From NCBI GenBank assembly GCA_039030555.1, contig JBCCDY010000008.1, forward strand, positions 124,001-188,000: a stretch of 64,000 nucleotides of DNA, in the 5' to 3' direction. The position numbers and the translations under genes were made by a program. Positions 8,681 to 16,148 of the stretch are shown here, piece by piece. The notes under the pieces are model-generated. The model was given only the letters and a program-made list of their open reading frames with translations. It searched no databases and was not told where the DNA came from. This stretch comes from JBCCDY01 sp039030555. Its GTDB lineage: Bacteria > Bacteroidota > Bacteroidia > Cytophagales > Cyclobacteriaceae. Each line of letters opens with the position of its first letter. Position 1 is the first letter of the stretch.

Positions 8681-9928
8681 ATGAAAACAATAGCAATTAC
8701 AATAATCGCTCTTACGTTAAGCCTACCCATCTGGGCACAAAACAACCCTACTTTTGACGCTAAAGGTATTGTGGTCCTTTCCGATGCTGATATGGCTGCA
8801 TCAGCTTACATCGATGGCCATCTGAAATTGATACCGGAAGACCGGGATGAGCTTACCCTGATTTCTTTAGATGAGTTTCCGGCAGAATATACGATTTCAA
8901 AACTGCCTGTCTCAAACTCAGTAACCAATTGGACGAAAAGCCTGGATATCACTCAAGACGGAACCATTGCATTTGTAGCGGAGACCAAAGGTCAAATAGA
9001 TCGCAAGACCAAGAAGGTAGATAATGTATTTACTGCACTTCCCGCAGCTACGTCGATTTATGCCATCGACTTATCCAAACCAGATCAATTGAGAATTATA
9101 AGCTCAGCCGAAGTGGGTAATGTTCCTATTGTAGCTCAATTGAGCCCGGATGGCAAGCACATTGCTACTGTGATTGAAGAACCGGGAAAAGAAATCGTCA
9201 TTGTATCTTGGGATGGCCAGCGCTTCGGAAAACCTAAGCATTTCTCAATAGGGGTTTCATTCGATCAAAAAGTGAGAGCAACAGATATTAGCTGGCATCC
9301 TTCAGGAGACTATCTGGCTGTGACATTGGAAGAAAGTAAGCAGCTGGCATTTTATGCTGTCAATAAAAAAAGGACTGGAATTGATTTGATCGGATCTCCC
9401 ATGGCTGCCGGCGAACTTCCCGGAGCAGGTCAGTTTACCCCGGATGGTAAATTCTATCTCTTACCGGATCTCAATGGCTGGGTGAGTGATGGATATTTAC
9501 TAAGTATTAAACCCGATTTCGAAAAGGGGCAACACCAAATTGTTTCCAAAGCACAGGTGGGACGGGCCCCGGAAGGATTTGGAATCAGTGCTGACGGAAG
9601 ACAAGTGGTGATTGCCAATATGCAAGGATCGCATTTTCCGTATGGCTCAGAACTTTGGACCAACGGGAGTTCTCTATCACTACTTTCTATGGATGATCAG
9701 GGAAAACTCGTTGAGTTGGATCGTAAACCATTTGCCGGTATTCTTCCGGAAAATGTTGCTTTTGATAAAGATGGAGACATGATTGCGGTAGCCGTCTACG
9801 ACTACAACGACCTAGGTCAAAAGAAAGGAGCTGTAGAGTTTTGGAAGGTATCAGAGAATAGTCTGGAGTACTCCGGGTTTAAAGTGAGTGTTACTCGTGG
9901 TGCTCATGTGTTGAAGGTAATATTTTAA
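8681..9928 (+). CDS. Secreted beta-propeller (YncE/lactonase-like) protein
   Basis: The 415 residues start with a clear signal peptide (MKTIAITIIALTLSLPIWAQ). The rest is a repeated-blade protein: SPDGKHIATV, HPSGDYLAVTL, TPDGKFYLLPD, SADGRQVVIANM and KDGDMIAVAV recur at roughly 40-60 residue spacing, the pattern of YncE-like or cytochrome-cd1-like seven-blade propellers. No catalytic motif is evident. It follows the GH5 gene by three bases and is surely co-transcribed, so it may bind or sense a product of that enzyme in the periplasm; this is inference. Confidence 0.75.
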   Translation: MKTIAITIIALTLSLPIWAQNNPTFDAKGIVVLSDADMAASAYIDGHLKLIPEDRDELTLISLDEFPAEYTISKLPVSNSVTNWTKSLDITQDGTIAFVAETKGQIDRKTKKVDNVFTALPAATSIYAIDLSKPDQLRIISSAEVGNVPIVAQLSPDGKHIATVIEEPGKEIVIVSWDGQRFGKPKHFSIGVSFDQKVRATDISWHPSGDYLAVTLEESKQLAFYAVNKKRTGIDLIGSPMAAGELPGAGQFTPDGKFYLLPDLNGWVSDGYLLSIKPDFEKGQHQIVSKAQVGRAPEGFGISADGRQVVIANMQGSHFPYGSELWTNGSSLSLLSMDDQGKLVELDRKPFAGILPENVAFDKDGDMIAVAVYDYNDLGQKKGAVEFWKVSENSLEYSGFKVSVTRGAHVLKVIF

Positions 9929-9941
9929 AACTACATTCCAT

Positions 9942-9976
9942 TAGTCATCGGACTACTTCCAGTGGTCTGATGACTA
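9942..9976. terminator. Strong hairpin between convergent genes
   Basis: Between the convergent propeller (+) and AraC (-) genes, TAGTCATCGGACTAC pairs with GTGGTCTGATGACTA around a five-base loop, giving a 15-pair stem with two wobble pairs. There is no long T run on either side, so it is not a textbook intrinsic terminator, but its place in a 64-base convergent gap suggests a bidirectional terminator or 3' end stabiliser. Confidence 0.5.
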
Positions 9977-9992
9977 CGAACAGATCCTTGGC

Positions 9993-10913
9993 TTAATTTG
10001 AGTTCATACCTCGAAACTCACTGGGGGCCAATCCCTGATGTTTCTTAAAGAACTGTCCAAAATGAGTGGGGGTATTGAAGTTGAGCATGTAAGAGATTTC
10101 CGCAATATCAAGCTCAGTGTAAGCTAATTGATACCTCGCCTCCAATAAGAGGCGATCAATGATGAAAGATTTGGCAGATCGACCGGTTACTTTCATCACC
10201 ATCTGAGTAAGGTAGTTCGGGGTCTTATTTAATAGTTCGGCATAATCTCTCACCATATGGAATTTGGTGAAATTTTCATCGATAAGGGTTTGATACTGCG
10301 CCACCAGGCTGTAACCAATCTTTGGTGATATTCGACTGTAAGTATCATTCTCATAGATCCTTTCACAGGTTTGTAGCAAAGACAGCAGGTTAGATTTAAT
10401 GATTTGAATCCCTCTGATTTGTTCGTTTTCCTGCTCTTCGTACATATTATCGATGTACAACTCCAGCTTAGCAGCTTCATGCTTTTCCAGTCTTAAGAAG
10501 TTGGCCTCATTGATACCAAAAAAAGGAAACTCCTTTAGGATATCTGAATTGATATAGGGTTTCAGAAAATCTACCTTAAAGCAAATTGTGCTTCCCTCCC
10601 AGGGGCCTTTTTTAACCCAACTATGCACTTGATTCGGAGCGCTGAACAAAATGAAAAACGGATGAGGCTTAAATTTGAATCCGTTAATGCTGTAGTCCAT
10701 GTCCACCACATTTTTGCCGTAAATGATTTCATAAAAGCTGTTGCGGTAGGGAGGCATTTCATGAATCACCACTCCCTCCATCTCTTCCAGTTTTGCTACA
10801 TGAAAATTGGGGTTCTCCGTTCTTACGCCTAAACCGGCACCCTCATAATGATCATTGATTTCTTTAAAAACCGGGATCGCTGAATCTGGCATAGGACAAG
10901 TTATAAAAACCAT
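9993..10913 (-). CDS. AraC-family transcriptional regulator
   Basis: The 306-residue protein has an N-terminal cupin sensor (about 20-170, with PPYRNSFYEIIYG and PHPFFILFSAPNQVHSW) and a C-terminal AraC domain (about 205-306; FHMVRDYAELLNKTPNYLTQMV and IAEISYMLNFNTPTHFGQFFKKHQG). It is divergent from the amidohydrolase-like gene at 11108. The 194-base gap holds two copies of a 21-base sequence, one close to each start codon, which suggests self-control and control of the neighbour. The effector is unknown. Confidence 0.88.
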   Translation of the reverse strand: MVFITCPMPDSAIPVFKEINDHYEGAGLGVRTENPNFHVAKLEEMEGVVIHEMPPYRNSFYEIIYGKNVVDMDYSINGFKFKPHPFFILFSAPNQVHSWVKKGPWEGSTICFKVDFLKPYINSDILKEFPFFGINEANFLRLEKHEAAKLELYIDNMYEEQENEQIRGIQIIKSNLLSLLQTCERIYENDTYSRISPKIGYSLVAQYQTLIDENFTKFHMVRDYAELLNKTPNYLTQMVMKVTGRSAKSFIIDRLLLEARYQLAYTELDIAEISYMLNFNTPTHFGQFFKKHQGLAPSEFRGMNSN

Positions 10914-10930
10914 TAATGCCCATTGAAACG

Positions 10931-11036
10931 AACCAACATTTTCGATAGTATTCTGAATAGTTTTGACATGGTATGATCACTTTTAGATTCATATCATAAG
11001 ACCTTCATCCTTATCAACCAACATTTTTGATAGGAT
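10931..11036. promoter_or_regulatory. Duplicated 21-base element, probable AraC operators
   Basis: A 21-base sequence beginning AACCAACATTTT occurs at 10931-10951 and 11016-11036 in the same orientation, with only two differences (positions 13 and 19). The copies are 85 bases apart, about eight helical turns, so both face the same side of the DNA and a loop is possible. One lies 18 bases upstream of the AraC gene, the other 72 bases upstream of the amidohydrolase-like gene. The repeat is seen directly; binding by the adjacent regulator is inferred. Confidence 0.65.
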
Positions 11037-11107
11037 ACAGTACTTTTTTGTTAACGCTCCAAACCTCGCATGAACTAGCATTGTGAAAACATTCTGAAGA
11101 AAGAGTA

Positions 11108-12490
11108 ATGAGCAAAATTCGTTTCACAAATGCCCACATAATTGATGGCAAGGGAGGTCACATTTTGGAAAATTCGTCGGTGACCATTGAAAACAATCAT
11201 ATTGTTGAAATTGGAAACATTCCACAGGACACTGAAGGCCTTCAAGAGGTAGATCTTCAGGGTAAATATATGATACCAGGTCTTTGGGATATGCATGCGC
11301 ATGTCTTACTTCCGGACCTCATGGACTGGCAACATGCGCTTTTGCTTGTGAACGGAGTTACGGGCGTGAGAGATTGTGGGTCTGATCCCAGCCTGGCAGC
11401 CGAGTACAATCAGCAGATCAAATCAGGTACAAAGCAAGGACCTGATGTCTCCTATGCAGGACCCATGTTAGACGGTGCTCCCATGCTTTGGCCGGATTTC
11501 TCCGTACCAGTGAACAACCCCGAGGAAGCTGCTGGTATTGTGGCTCATCTCAACGCTGCCGGAGCAGATTTCTTCGTAGCACAATCACTTATTTCCAAAG
11601 ATGCTTTGAAAGCATTAATAGAATTTGCTGGAAAGGTCGGTAAGAACGTCACCATCCAGAATCCACTGGCGGTGAGCTGGGAAGAAGCTTCAGATTTAGG
11701 CGTAGTATCATTCGAAACTTTAGGTGGAATGTTCAGTGCATTAACCCCGGACGGTGGTAGTGCTTTTAAAAAGAATCTTGTTGGTGCCATTCAGGCTGGT
11801 AAAATAGACTTTTCCAATTTCAATCCCCTGGCAGAGTTTTTCAACGACAGGGAAGCAAGCAGAGTATTGTTCCATAATGTTCCCGAAGTAGAAGTGCAGG
11901 CTTATAATTCGGATAATGCGAAGCGCCTGGCCGATCATCTTGCAAAAAATGAGACCTGTTTCTGCCCGCAACTATTGCTTATAGAGGATTTAGCCATGGT
12001 AGATAAAATGCAAACAGATGACCTTATGAAATATGTTCCTCAACCTGTTATTGAAATGTGGAATGCAGGTATTCCGTGGGATAACCTTCCTCAACGCCGC
12101 CTCGATACGGGCAGAAAATACCTCGACTGTGCAATTGACTTCGTCAATATATTGAATGGTGCAGGGGTAAAGTTGCTGGCCGGAACGCACACCATATTGC
12201 CTCATGTCTATCCCGGATTCGATCTCCATAACGAACTCTTTTTGCTCACCCAGGCAGGTCTAAGTAATTATGAGGCGCTGCAAACTGCAACATTAAATGC
12301 CACTGAGGCTTTGAGGAAGGATAATGAATCGGGAACTATTGAAATCGGCAAAAAAGCCAATTTAGTTTTCCTCGAAAAGAACCCACTCAAAGACATTAGA
12401 AATATTCAGTCCATTTCAGGTGTAGTTCGAAATGGCCATTACACCAACGAGACTAGTCTGAGTCAAATACTAATAAGCATTCAACAATAA
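11108..12490 (+). CDS. Amidohydrolase-family protein with lost metal ligands
   Basis: The 460 residues follow the imidazolonepropionase/prolidase-like amidohydrolase layout: a small beta domain at 1-55, then PGLWDMHAHV with the first metal pair H63/H65, NGVTGVRDCGSD, AGPMLDGAP, and at the end PGFDLHNELFLLTQAGLSNYEALQTATLNATEAL and GTIEIGKKANLVFLEKNPL. However, the later ligands expected in this family are missing: V157 where a lysine is usual, Q184 and T204 for the two histidines, and H361 for the aspartate of GTD. It may therefore be a binding protein or use different chemistry. No signal peptide; probably cytoplasmic. Divergent from an AraC regulator. Confidence 0.8.
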   Translation: MSKIRFTNAHIIDGKGGHILENSSVTIENNHIVEIGNIPQDTEGLQEVDLQGKYMIPGLWDMHAHVLLPDLMDWQHALLLVNGVTGVRDCGSDPSLAAEYNQQIKSGTKQGPDVSYAGPMLDGAPMLWPDFSVPVNNPEEAAGIVAHLNAAGADFFVAQSLISKDALKALIEFAGKVGKNVTIQNPLAVSWEEASDLGVVSFETLGGMFSALTPDGGSAFKKNLVGAIQAGKIDFSNFNPLAEFFNDREASRVLFHNVPEVEVQAYNSDNAKRLADHLAKNETCFCPQLLLIEDLAMVDKMQTDDLMKYVPQPVIEMWNAGIPWDNLPQRRLDTGRKYLDCAIDFVNILNGAGVKLLAGTHTILPHVYPGFDLHNELFLLTQAGLSNYEALQTATLNATEALRKDNESGTIEIGKKANLVFLEKNPLKDIRNIQSISGVVRNGHYTNETSLSQILISIQQ

Positions 12491-12780
12491 GGATCGATCT
12501 AATATGAGTGCATGTCCAAAAGGAACCTTAATGGGTAGTTTCGTTTTGCTTACTCTTTTTCTTGTGAGGGATTTATTGGAAGGCCAACTGCCCAGTCCAT
12601 TCGCATATTGGTAATTCTGAGGGAAAGTGCTCCCAAAAAATTTGCAGTTCTTTGTTCTAAATATGCTCAAAAGTTCATTTGAAATCAGATATGCCCCTAT
12701 TTTATGTTTTTTGTGGCGAAAAGCTTACCCAATGATTATCCATCAATACAAGAGAAAGACAGGATTTAAATGTACTTTTT

Positions 12781-13347
12781 ATGATGAATCAGACTAAAAA
12801 TCGCCTGAAATCAATTCATGATGTTAGTGATGAAGCAATTGCAACTTTTCTGCAGTTAGGAGAAATAAAAGAATACGAAAAGAATAAGCAGCTTTTTAGC
12901 CCTGAGAAAAGGCATCACTATTTGTACGTCATCGAAAAGGGAGCTGTTAGAGCTTACTCTTATTACAAAGGGAAACAGGTGACCTTCTGGTTGGGGATGG
13001 AGGGCGATTTTGTTTTTCCCTATAGAACATTCGTATATGATCAACCTAGCTATGAAACTGTAGAGTTATTGGAAGACTGTATGCTCAATGCATTCTTGAT
13101 TAAAGATTTGCGTCATCTAATGGATCATAATTTTGAATGGAGTGTTTGGGGAAGGAAGTTCATGGAAAAAGAACTGGTCGCTATGGAAGAGCGATTTATC
13201 TCCTACCAATTTAAAACAGCTAAGGAAAGATATGATCAACTCATAAATGAAAAACCAGAAATCTTTAACCGGATACAACTTCAACATATTGCTTCCTATC
13301 TCGGGATCACACAGGTTTCACTAAGCCGGATAAGGGGTAACTACTAG
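12781..13347 (+). CDS. Crp/Fnr-family transcriptional regulator
   Basis: The 188-residue protein has a cyclic-nucleotide-binding-like beta barrel (residues 15-125; LYVIEKGAVRAYSYYKGKQVTFWLGMEGDFV) and a short C-terminal winged helix with IQLQHIASYLGITQVSLSRIRG at its end. This short form is common in Bacteroidota; the phosphate-binding cassette of true cAMP receptors is not obvious, so a ligand cannot be named. It starts with two ATG codons in a row and stands upstream of an alpha/beta hydrolase on the same strand, with a hairpin in the 76-base gap. Confidence 0.85.
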   Translation: MMNQTKNRLKSIHDVSDEAIATFLQLGEIKEYEKNKQLFSPEKRHHYLYVIEKGAVRAYSYYKGKQVTFWLGMEGDFVFPYRTFVYDQPSYETVELLEDCMLNAFLIKDLRHLMDHNFEWSVWGRKFMEKELVAMEERFISYQFKTAKERYDQLINEKPEIFNRIQLQHIASYLGITQVSLSRIRGNY

Positions 13348-13397
13348 TTTTCGCTTTTTAACATATGTAAAGTTTTTTGCTTACGGTCCCTCGTAAA

Positions 13398-13421
13398 CCC
13401 TTTCAAATTCGAACGAAAGGG
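13398..13421 (+). promoter_or_regulatory. Hairpin directly in front of the hydrolase start codon
   Basis: CCCTTTC (13398-13404) pairs perfectly with GAAAGGG (13415-13421), and the next gene starts at 13424. The right arm occupies the place of a ribosome binding site, so the hairpin could limit translation or mark the end of the upstream transcript. It is only seven pairs long and lacks a T run. Confidence 0.35.
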
Positions 13422-13423
13422 AC

Positions 13424-14404
13424 ATGAAAACGAATCTTACAATTACATATTTAGCTGGAGTTATCGTCCTGGTACTAGGACTCCAATGCTGCAATCAACT
13501 TAATGCATCAAGAAAAGAAAAAACGAAAATGGAAAAGCAAAACACCCAACCCGGGATATCACCCGAGGCTTTCATGGCCAGACAGAAACATGTAACACTT
13601 GATAATATCGTGCACATTCCGGTGGATGTAGCCTACACAGATTTTGGCCACGGAGAGCCGCTCATACTGCTTCATGGTATTCCCACCTGGTCATTTCTAT
13701 ACAATAGCGTAATCAACGATCTCTCTCAGGATTACAGGGTAATTGCCCCTGATTTTCTAGGCCATGGTTGGTCTGATCAGAGAGATAAATTCGATAGATC
13801 CATCGAAGTACAGGCAAAAATGATCCTGAGTCTGATGGATCATCTCAACTTGAAAAGTGCACATTTCATTGGTCATGACACCGGTGGAGGAGTTTCTTTA
13901 ATCCTAGCGGTTAATCATGGGGAACGCATCAATAAACTGGTACTCTCCAACATTGTGGTGTATGATTCCTGGCCTATTGACGACATGTTGGCCTTAGGTA
14001 ACCCGGAATGGGTAGATAAATCAGTCACCGAAATAGCAGATTTCCTACTTGAAGGATATGCAGTAGGGCTTACCGATAAAAGCAGACTAACAGAAAATTT
14101 CAAGGAAGGAATTATAGCACCCTACATCACCGAGACAGGTAAAGTAAGCCTTATTCGAAATGCTTCAGCCCTCAATACAAATCATACAGTAGCTTTAATG
14201 GACCGGCATCATACCATCCGGTCCAAAACACTGCTTTTGTGGGGAGTTGATGATCCCTGGCAAACTATTGCCGATGGGGAACAATTAGCATCTGAGATCC
14301 CTAACTCCAGATTGGTGAAACTGGAGAATGCATCTCACTGGGTACAGCAGGATGCGCCCGAACGATACATCAGTGAAGTAATCCAATTTCTAAAAGAAGA
14401 CTAA
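13424..14404 (+). CDS. Alpha/beta hydrolase with Asp nucleophile, membrane-anchored or exported
   Basis: The 326-residue protein has an N-terminal hydrophobic segment (residues 7-21, ending GLQCC), so it is exported or anchored; the Cys context is not a good lipobox. The hydrolase core shows LLHGIPTWSFLY (oxyanion loop), FIGHDTGGG with D152 as nucleophile, WGVDDPW with the acid region, and ASHWVQQDAPE with H305. An aspartate nucleophile points to epoxide hydrolase or dehalogenase-like chemistry, not serine esterase. It lacks the DWG halide tryptophan (T153 follows D152), so dehalogenase is less likely than for 16149-17108. Its stop overlaps the next start (TAATG). Confidence 0.78.
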   Translation: MKTNLTITYLAGVIVLVLGLQCCNQLNASRKEKTKMEKQNTQPGISPEAFMARQKHVTLDNIVHIPVDVAYTDFGHGEPLILLHGIPTWSFLYNSVINDLSQDYRVIAPDFLGHGWSDQRDKFDRSIEVQAKMILSLMDHLNLKSAHFIGHDTGGGVSLILAVNHGERINKLVLSNIVVYDSWPIDDMLALGNPEWVDKSVTEIADFLLEGYAVGLTDKSRLTENFKEGIIAPYITETGKVSLIRNASALNTNHTVALMDRHHTIRSKTLLLWGVDDPWQTIADGEQLASEIPNSRLVKLENASHWVQQDAPERYISEVIQFLKED

Positions 14405-14658
14405 TGGAGGCCCATACCATCATCGGATCATTAGGAGTTTCCCTACTCCTACTGGCGTACTTGATGCACTTGTTGAGGTGGATAGAATCCACAAACATCT
14501 GGTACCGACTATTAAACATTATTGGGGCCCTGCTTGCTGCCTGGTCTTCTTATTTGCTGAACTTTCTTCCCTTCATTATTCTCGAAGGTACCTGGGCAGT
14601 AGTATCTGCGGCAGCCCTACTTCAAACTAAAAAAGTATTAGAACCCAAAATCAATTAA
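14404..14658 (+). CDS. Small membrane protein, CBU_0592-like
   Basis: The 84 residues form about three membrane segments (GVSLLLLAYLMHLL, LNIIGALLAAWSSYLL, PFIILEGTWAVVSAAALL). The pattern resembles the CBU_0592 family of small inner-membrane proteins, whose function is unknown. It is coupled by a one-base stop/start overlap to the hydrolase upstream and lies two bases from the RidA gene downstream, so the three are one transcript. Confidence 0.7.
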   Translation: MEAHTIIGSLGVSLLLLAYLMHLLRWIESTNIWYRLLNIIGALLAAWSSYLLNFLPFIILEGTWAVVSAAALLQTKKVLEPKIN

Positions 14659-14660
14659 TA

Positions 14661-15062
14661 ATGAATTCAAAAATTAAAAACTTCAATCCGGATCCTACCT
14701 ACCAGATCTTCAAACCATTTAATCTTTCTTTATCCGCACAGGCAGGGGACTTTCTGTTTCTCACCGGACAAATAGGGGCCAATGACGATGGAAGCTTCCC
14801 GGAGGATTTTGAAACCCAATTAGACAATGTCTTGAAACACCTTGACAGGATTATCAAAGATGCCGGAGCAAGCTGGAACAATGTCGTTCAAATGCGTTCC
14901 TTTCATGTAGGCGATTTAGAGGAACAGTTCCCAAGGATACTTAAGAAAAAAGCTGAATTGATGCCAAACCACCAACATGCCTGGACCGCCTTGGGTGTGC
15001 AACAGCTGATCCCTAAACCCAGTAGAATTGAAATCGATTTAACGGTCTATGTCGGTAAATAG
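14661..15062 (+). CDS. RidA-family protein
   Basis: The 133-residue protein has the YjgF/RidA fold pattern: FNLSLSAQAGDFLFLTGQIGANDDGSFP near the N-terminus, FETQLDNVLKHLDRIIKDAGASWNNVVQMRSFHV in the middle and RIEIDLTVYV at the end. Canonical RidA hydrolyses reactive enamine/imine intermediates through a conserved arginine in strand six; here the final RIEIDL segment has an arginine nearby but not the standard R-x-x-VEI-E pattern, so it may belong to a different Rid subgroup. Third gene of the hydrolase operon. Confidence 0.82.
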   Translation: MNSKIKNFNPDPTYQIFKPFNLSLSAQAGDFLFLTGQIGANDDGSFPEDFETQLDNVLKHLDRIIKDAGASWNNVVQMRSFHVGDLEEQFPRILKKKAELMPNHQHAWTALGVQQLIPKPSRIEIDLTVYVGK

Positions 15063-15117
15063 GAAAGCAGCGATTGAATATATAGTTAGTTTTTGAATTA
15101 CAACACGTGCAAAACCC

Positions 15118-15166
15118 GCTTCAGGCTAAATAAATTATCTTTGAGCTATTTATTAACGCCTGAAGC
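15118..15166. promoter_or_regulatory. Long inverted repeat with a -7-like element in its loop
   Basis: GCTTCAGGC (15118-15126) and GCCTGAAGC (15158-15166) are perfect complements, and the A+T-rich sequence inside continues the stem with a small bulge (AATAAAT/ATTTATT). The loop contains TATCTTTG (15136-15143), a perfect match to the Bacteroidota -7 element, although no TTTG is found 19-20 bases upstream. It lies between ridA and the ECF sigma gene. It could be an operator over the sigma gene promoter, or the operon's terminator. Confidence 0.45.
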
Positions 15167-15221
15167 AGCATTTTGTCACACCTTTCCGATGTTGTCGTTT
15201 TATATGTAAATAAGCAACAAG

Positions 15222-16109
15222 ATGGAAGCTGACAATCCTTTTAATTCAGTTTATAATGAAGAACAAGACAAAAAACTGGTAGCTAAGGCTATTAATGGAA
15301 ATAGGAAAGCCTTAAATCAACTGCTTGAAAAGCACAACATCTTCATTTACAATATCGTCATAAAAATGGTGGGGCATACCACTGAAGCAGAGGACATAAC
15401 CCAGGATATTCTGATCAAGATCACCACCAATTTAGCCAAATACGATCCTCAAAAGGGGCGATTTACATCTTGGCTTTACAAACTTACTTTCAATTACATT
15501 TTAGATTATAAAAAATCTCCTGTCGAGAACAGGATCTCTTCTTTTACTCAGTTTTTCGATACCATCGAGAGTTTGAAAGATGAGCCAATAGCAGTAGAAA
15601 ATGGATACCTGGAAAACGAACATCCATACACACAAGAGGTAAAAACCAAGTGCACGAATGGAATGCTCATGTGCCTTTCCAGAGAACAACGTCTACTTTA
15701 TGTAGTAGGCGAACTTTTTCAGATAGAACATACCCTTGGCGCCGAAATATTTGGAACCTCCAAAGAAAATTTCAGAAAGAAACTAAGTAGGGTTAGGAAA
15801 GACCTGTACGAATGGATGAACGATCGATGCGGGTTGGTGAACAAGGCTAATCCATGTAGATGCAATAAGAAAACAAAGGGCTTCATCGAAAGGGGAATTG
15901 TCGATCCTGAAAATCTCCTATGGACTAAAGATTTTAAAAGTAGAATACACGACTATTCTAAAACCAAACTGGAAGATTTACAGAAAAGCTCCGATAAAAT
16001 CTATACGCAGCTTTACCAAGAGCATCCTATGAAAATTCCAAAAACATCAGAGGAAGTGCTAAACAAAGTTCTTGGAGACAAAAACCTAAAGGAGCTTTTG
16101 GATATCTGA
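15222..16109 (+). CDS. ECF-type RNA polymerase sigma factor with C-terminal extension
   Basis: The 295 residues start with sigma-70 region 2 (EAEDITQDILIKITTNLAKYDPQKGRFTSWLYKLTFNYILDYKK, about 50-95). A region-4-like part follows (LSREQRLLYVVGELFQIEHTLGAEIFGTSKENFRKKLSRVRKDL, about 150-195). An extra C-terminal segment carries a short cysteine cluster (RCGLVN..NPCRCNKK) and a long helical tail. ECF factors with such tails often work without a separate anti-sigma factor, and none is encoded next to it here. The putative dehalogenase starts 39 bases downstream and may be a target; this is inference from position. Confidence 0.85.
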   Translation: MEADNPFNSVYNEEQDKKLVAKAINGNRKALNQLLEKHNIFIYNIVIKMVGHTTEAEDITQDILIKITTNLAKYDPQKGRFTSWLYKLTFNYILDYKKSPVENRISSFTQFFDTIESLKDEPIAVENGYLENEHPYTQEVKTKCTNGMLMCLSREQRLLYVVGELFQIEHTLGAEIFGTSKENFRKKLSRVRKDLYEWMNDRCGLVNKANPCRCNKKTKGFIERGIVDPENLLWTKDFKSRIHDYSKTKLEDLQKSSDKIYTQLYQEHPMKIPKTSEEVLNKVLGDKNLKELLDI

Positions 16110-16148
16110 CATACCGACCTGAATTCAAAAATTTCAACTGGAAATACC

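Noticed and set aside
12470..12670. 66-codon open frame on the minus strand upstream of the Crp-like gene, and a 36-codon frame at 12504 on the plus strand
   Set aside because: Neither has a ribosome binding site, conserved motif or fitting neighbours; both are short enough to arise by chance in this spacer.
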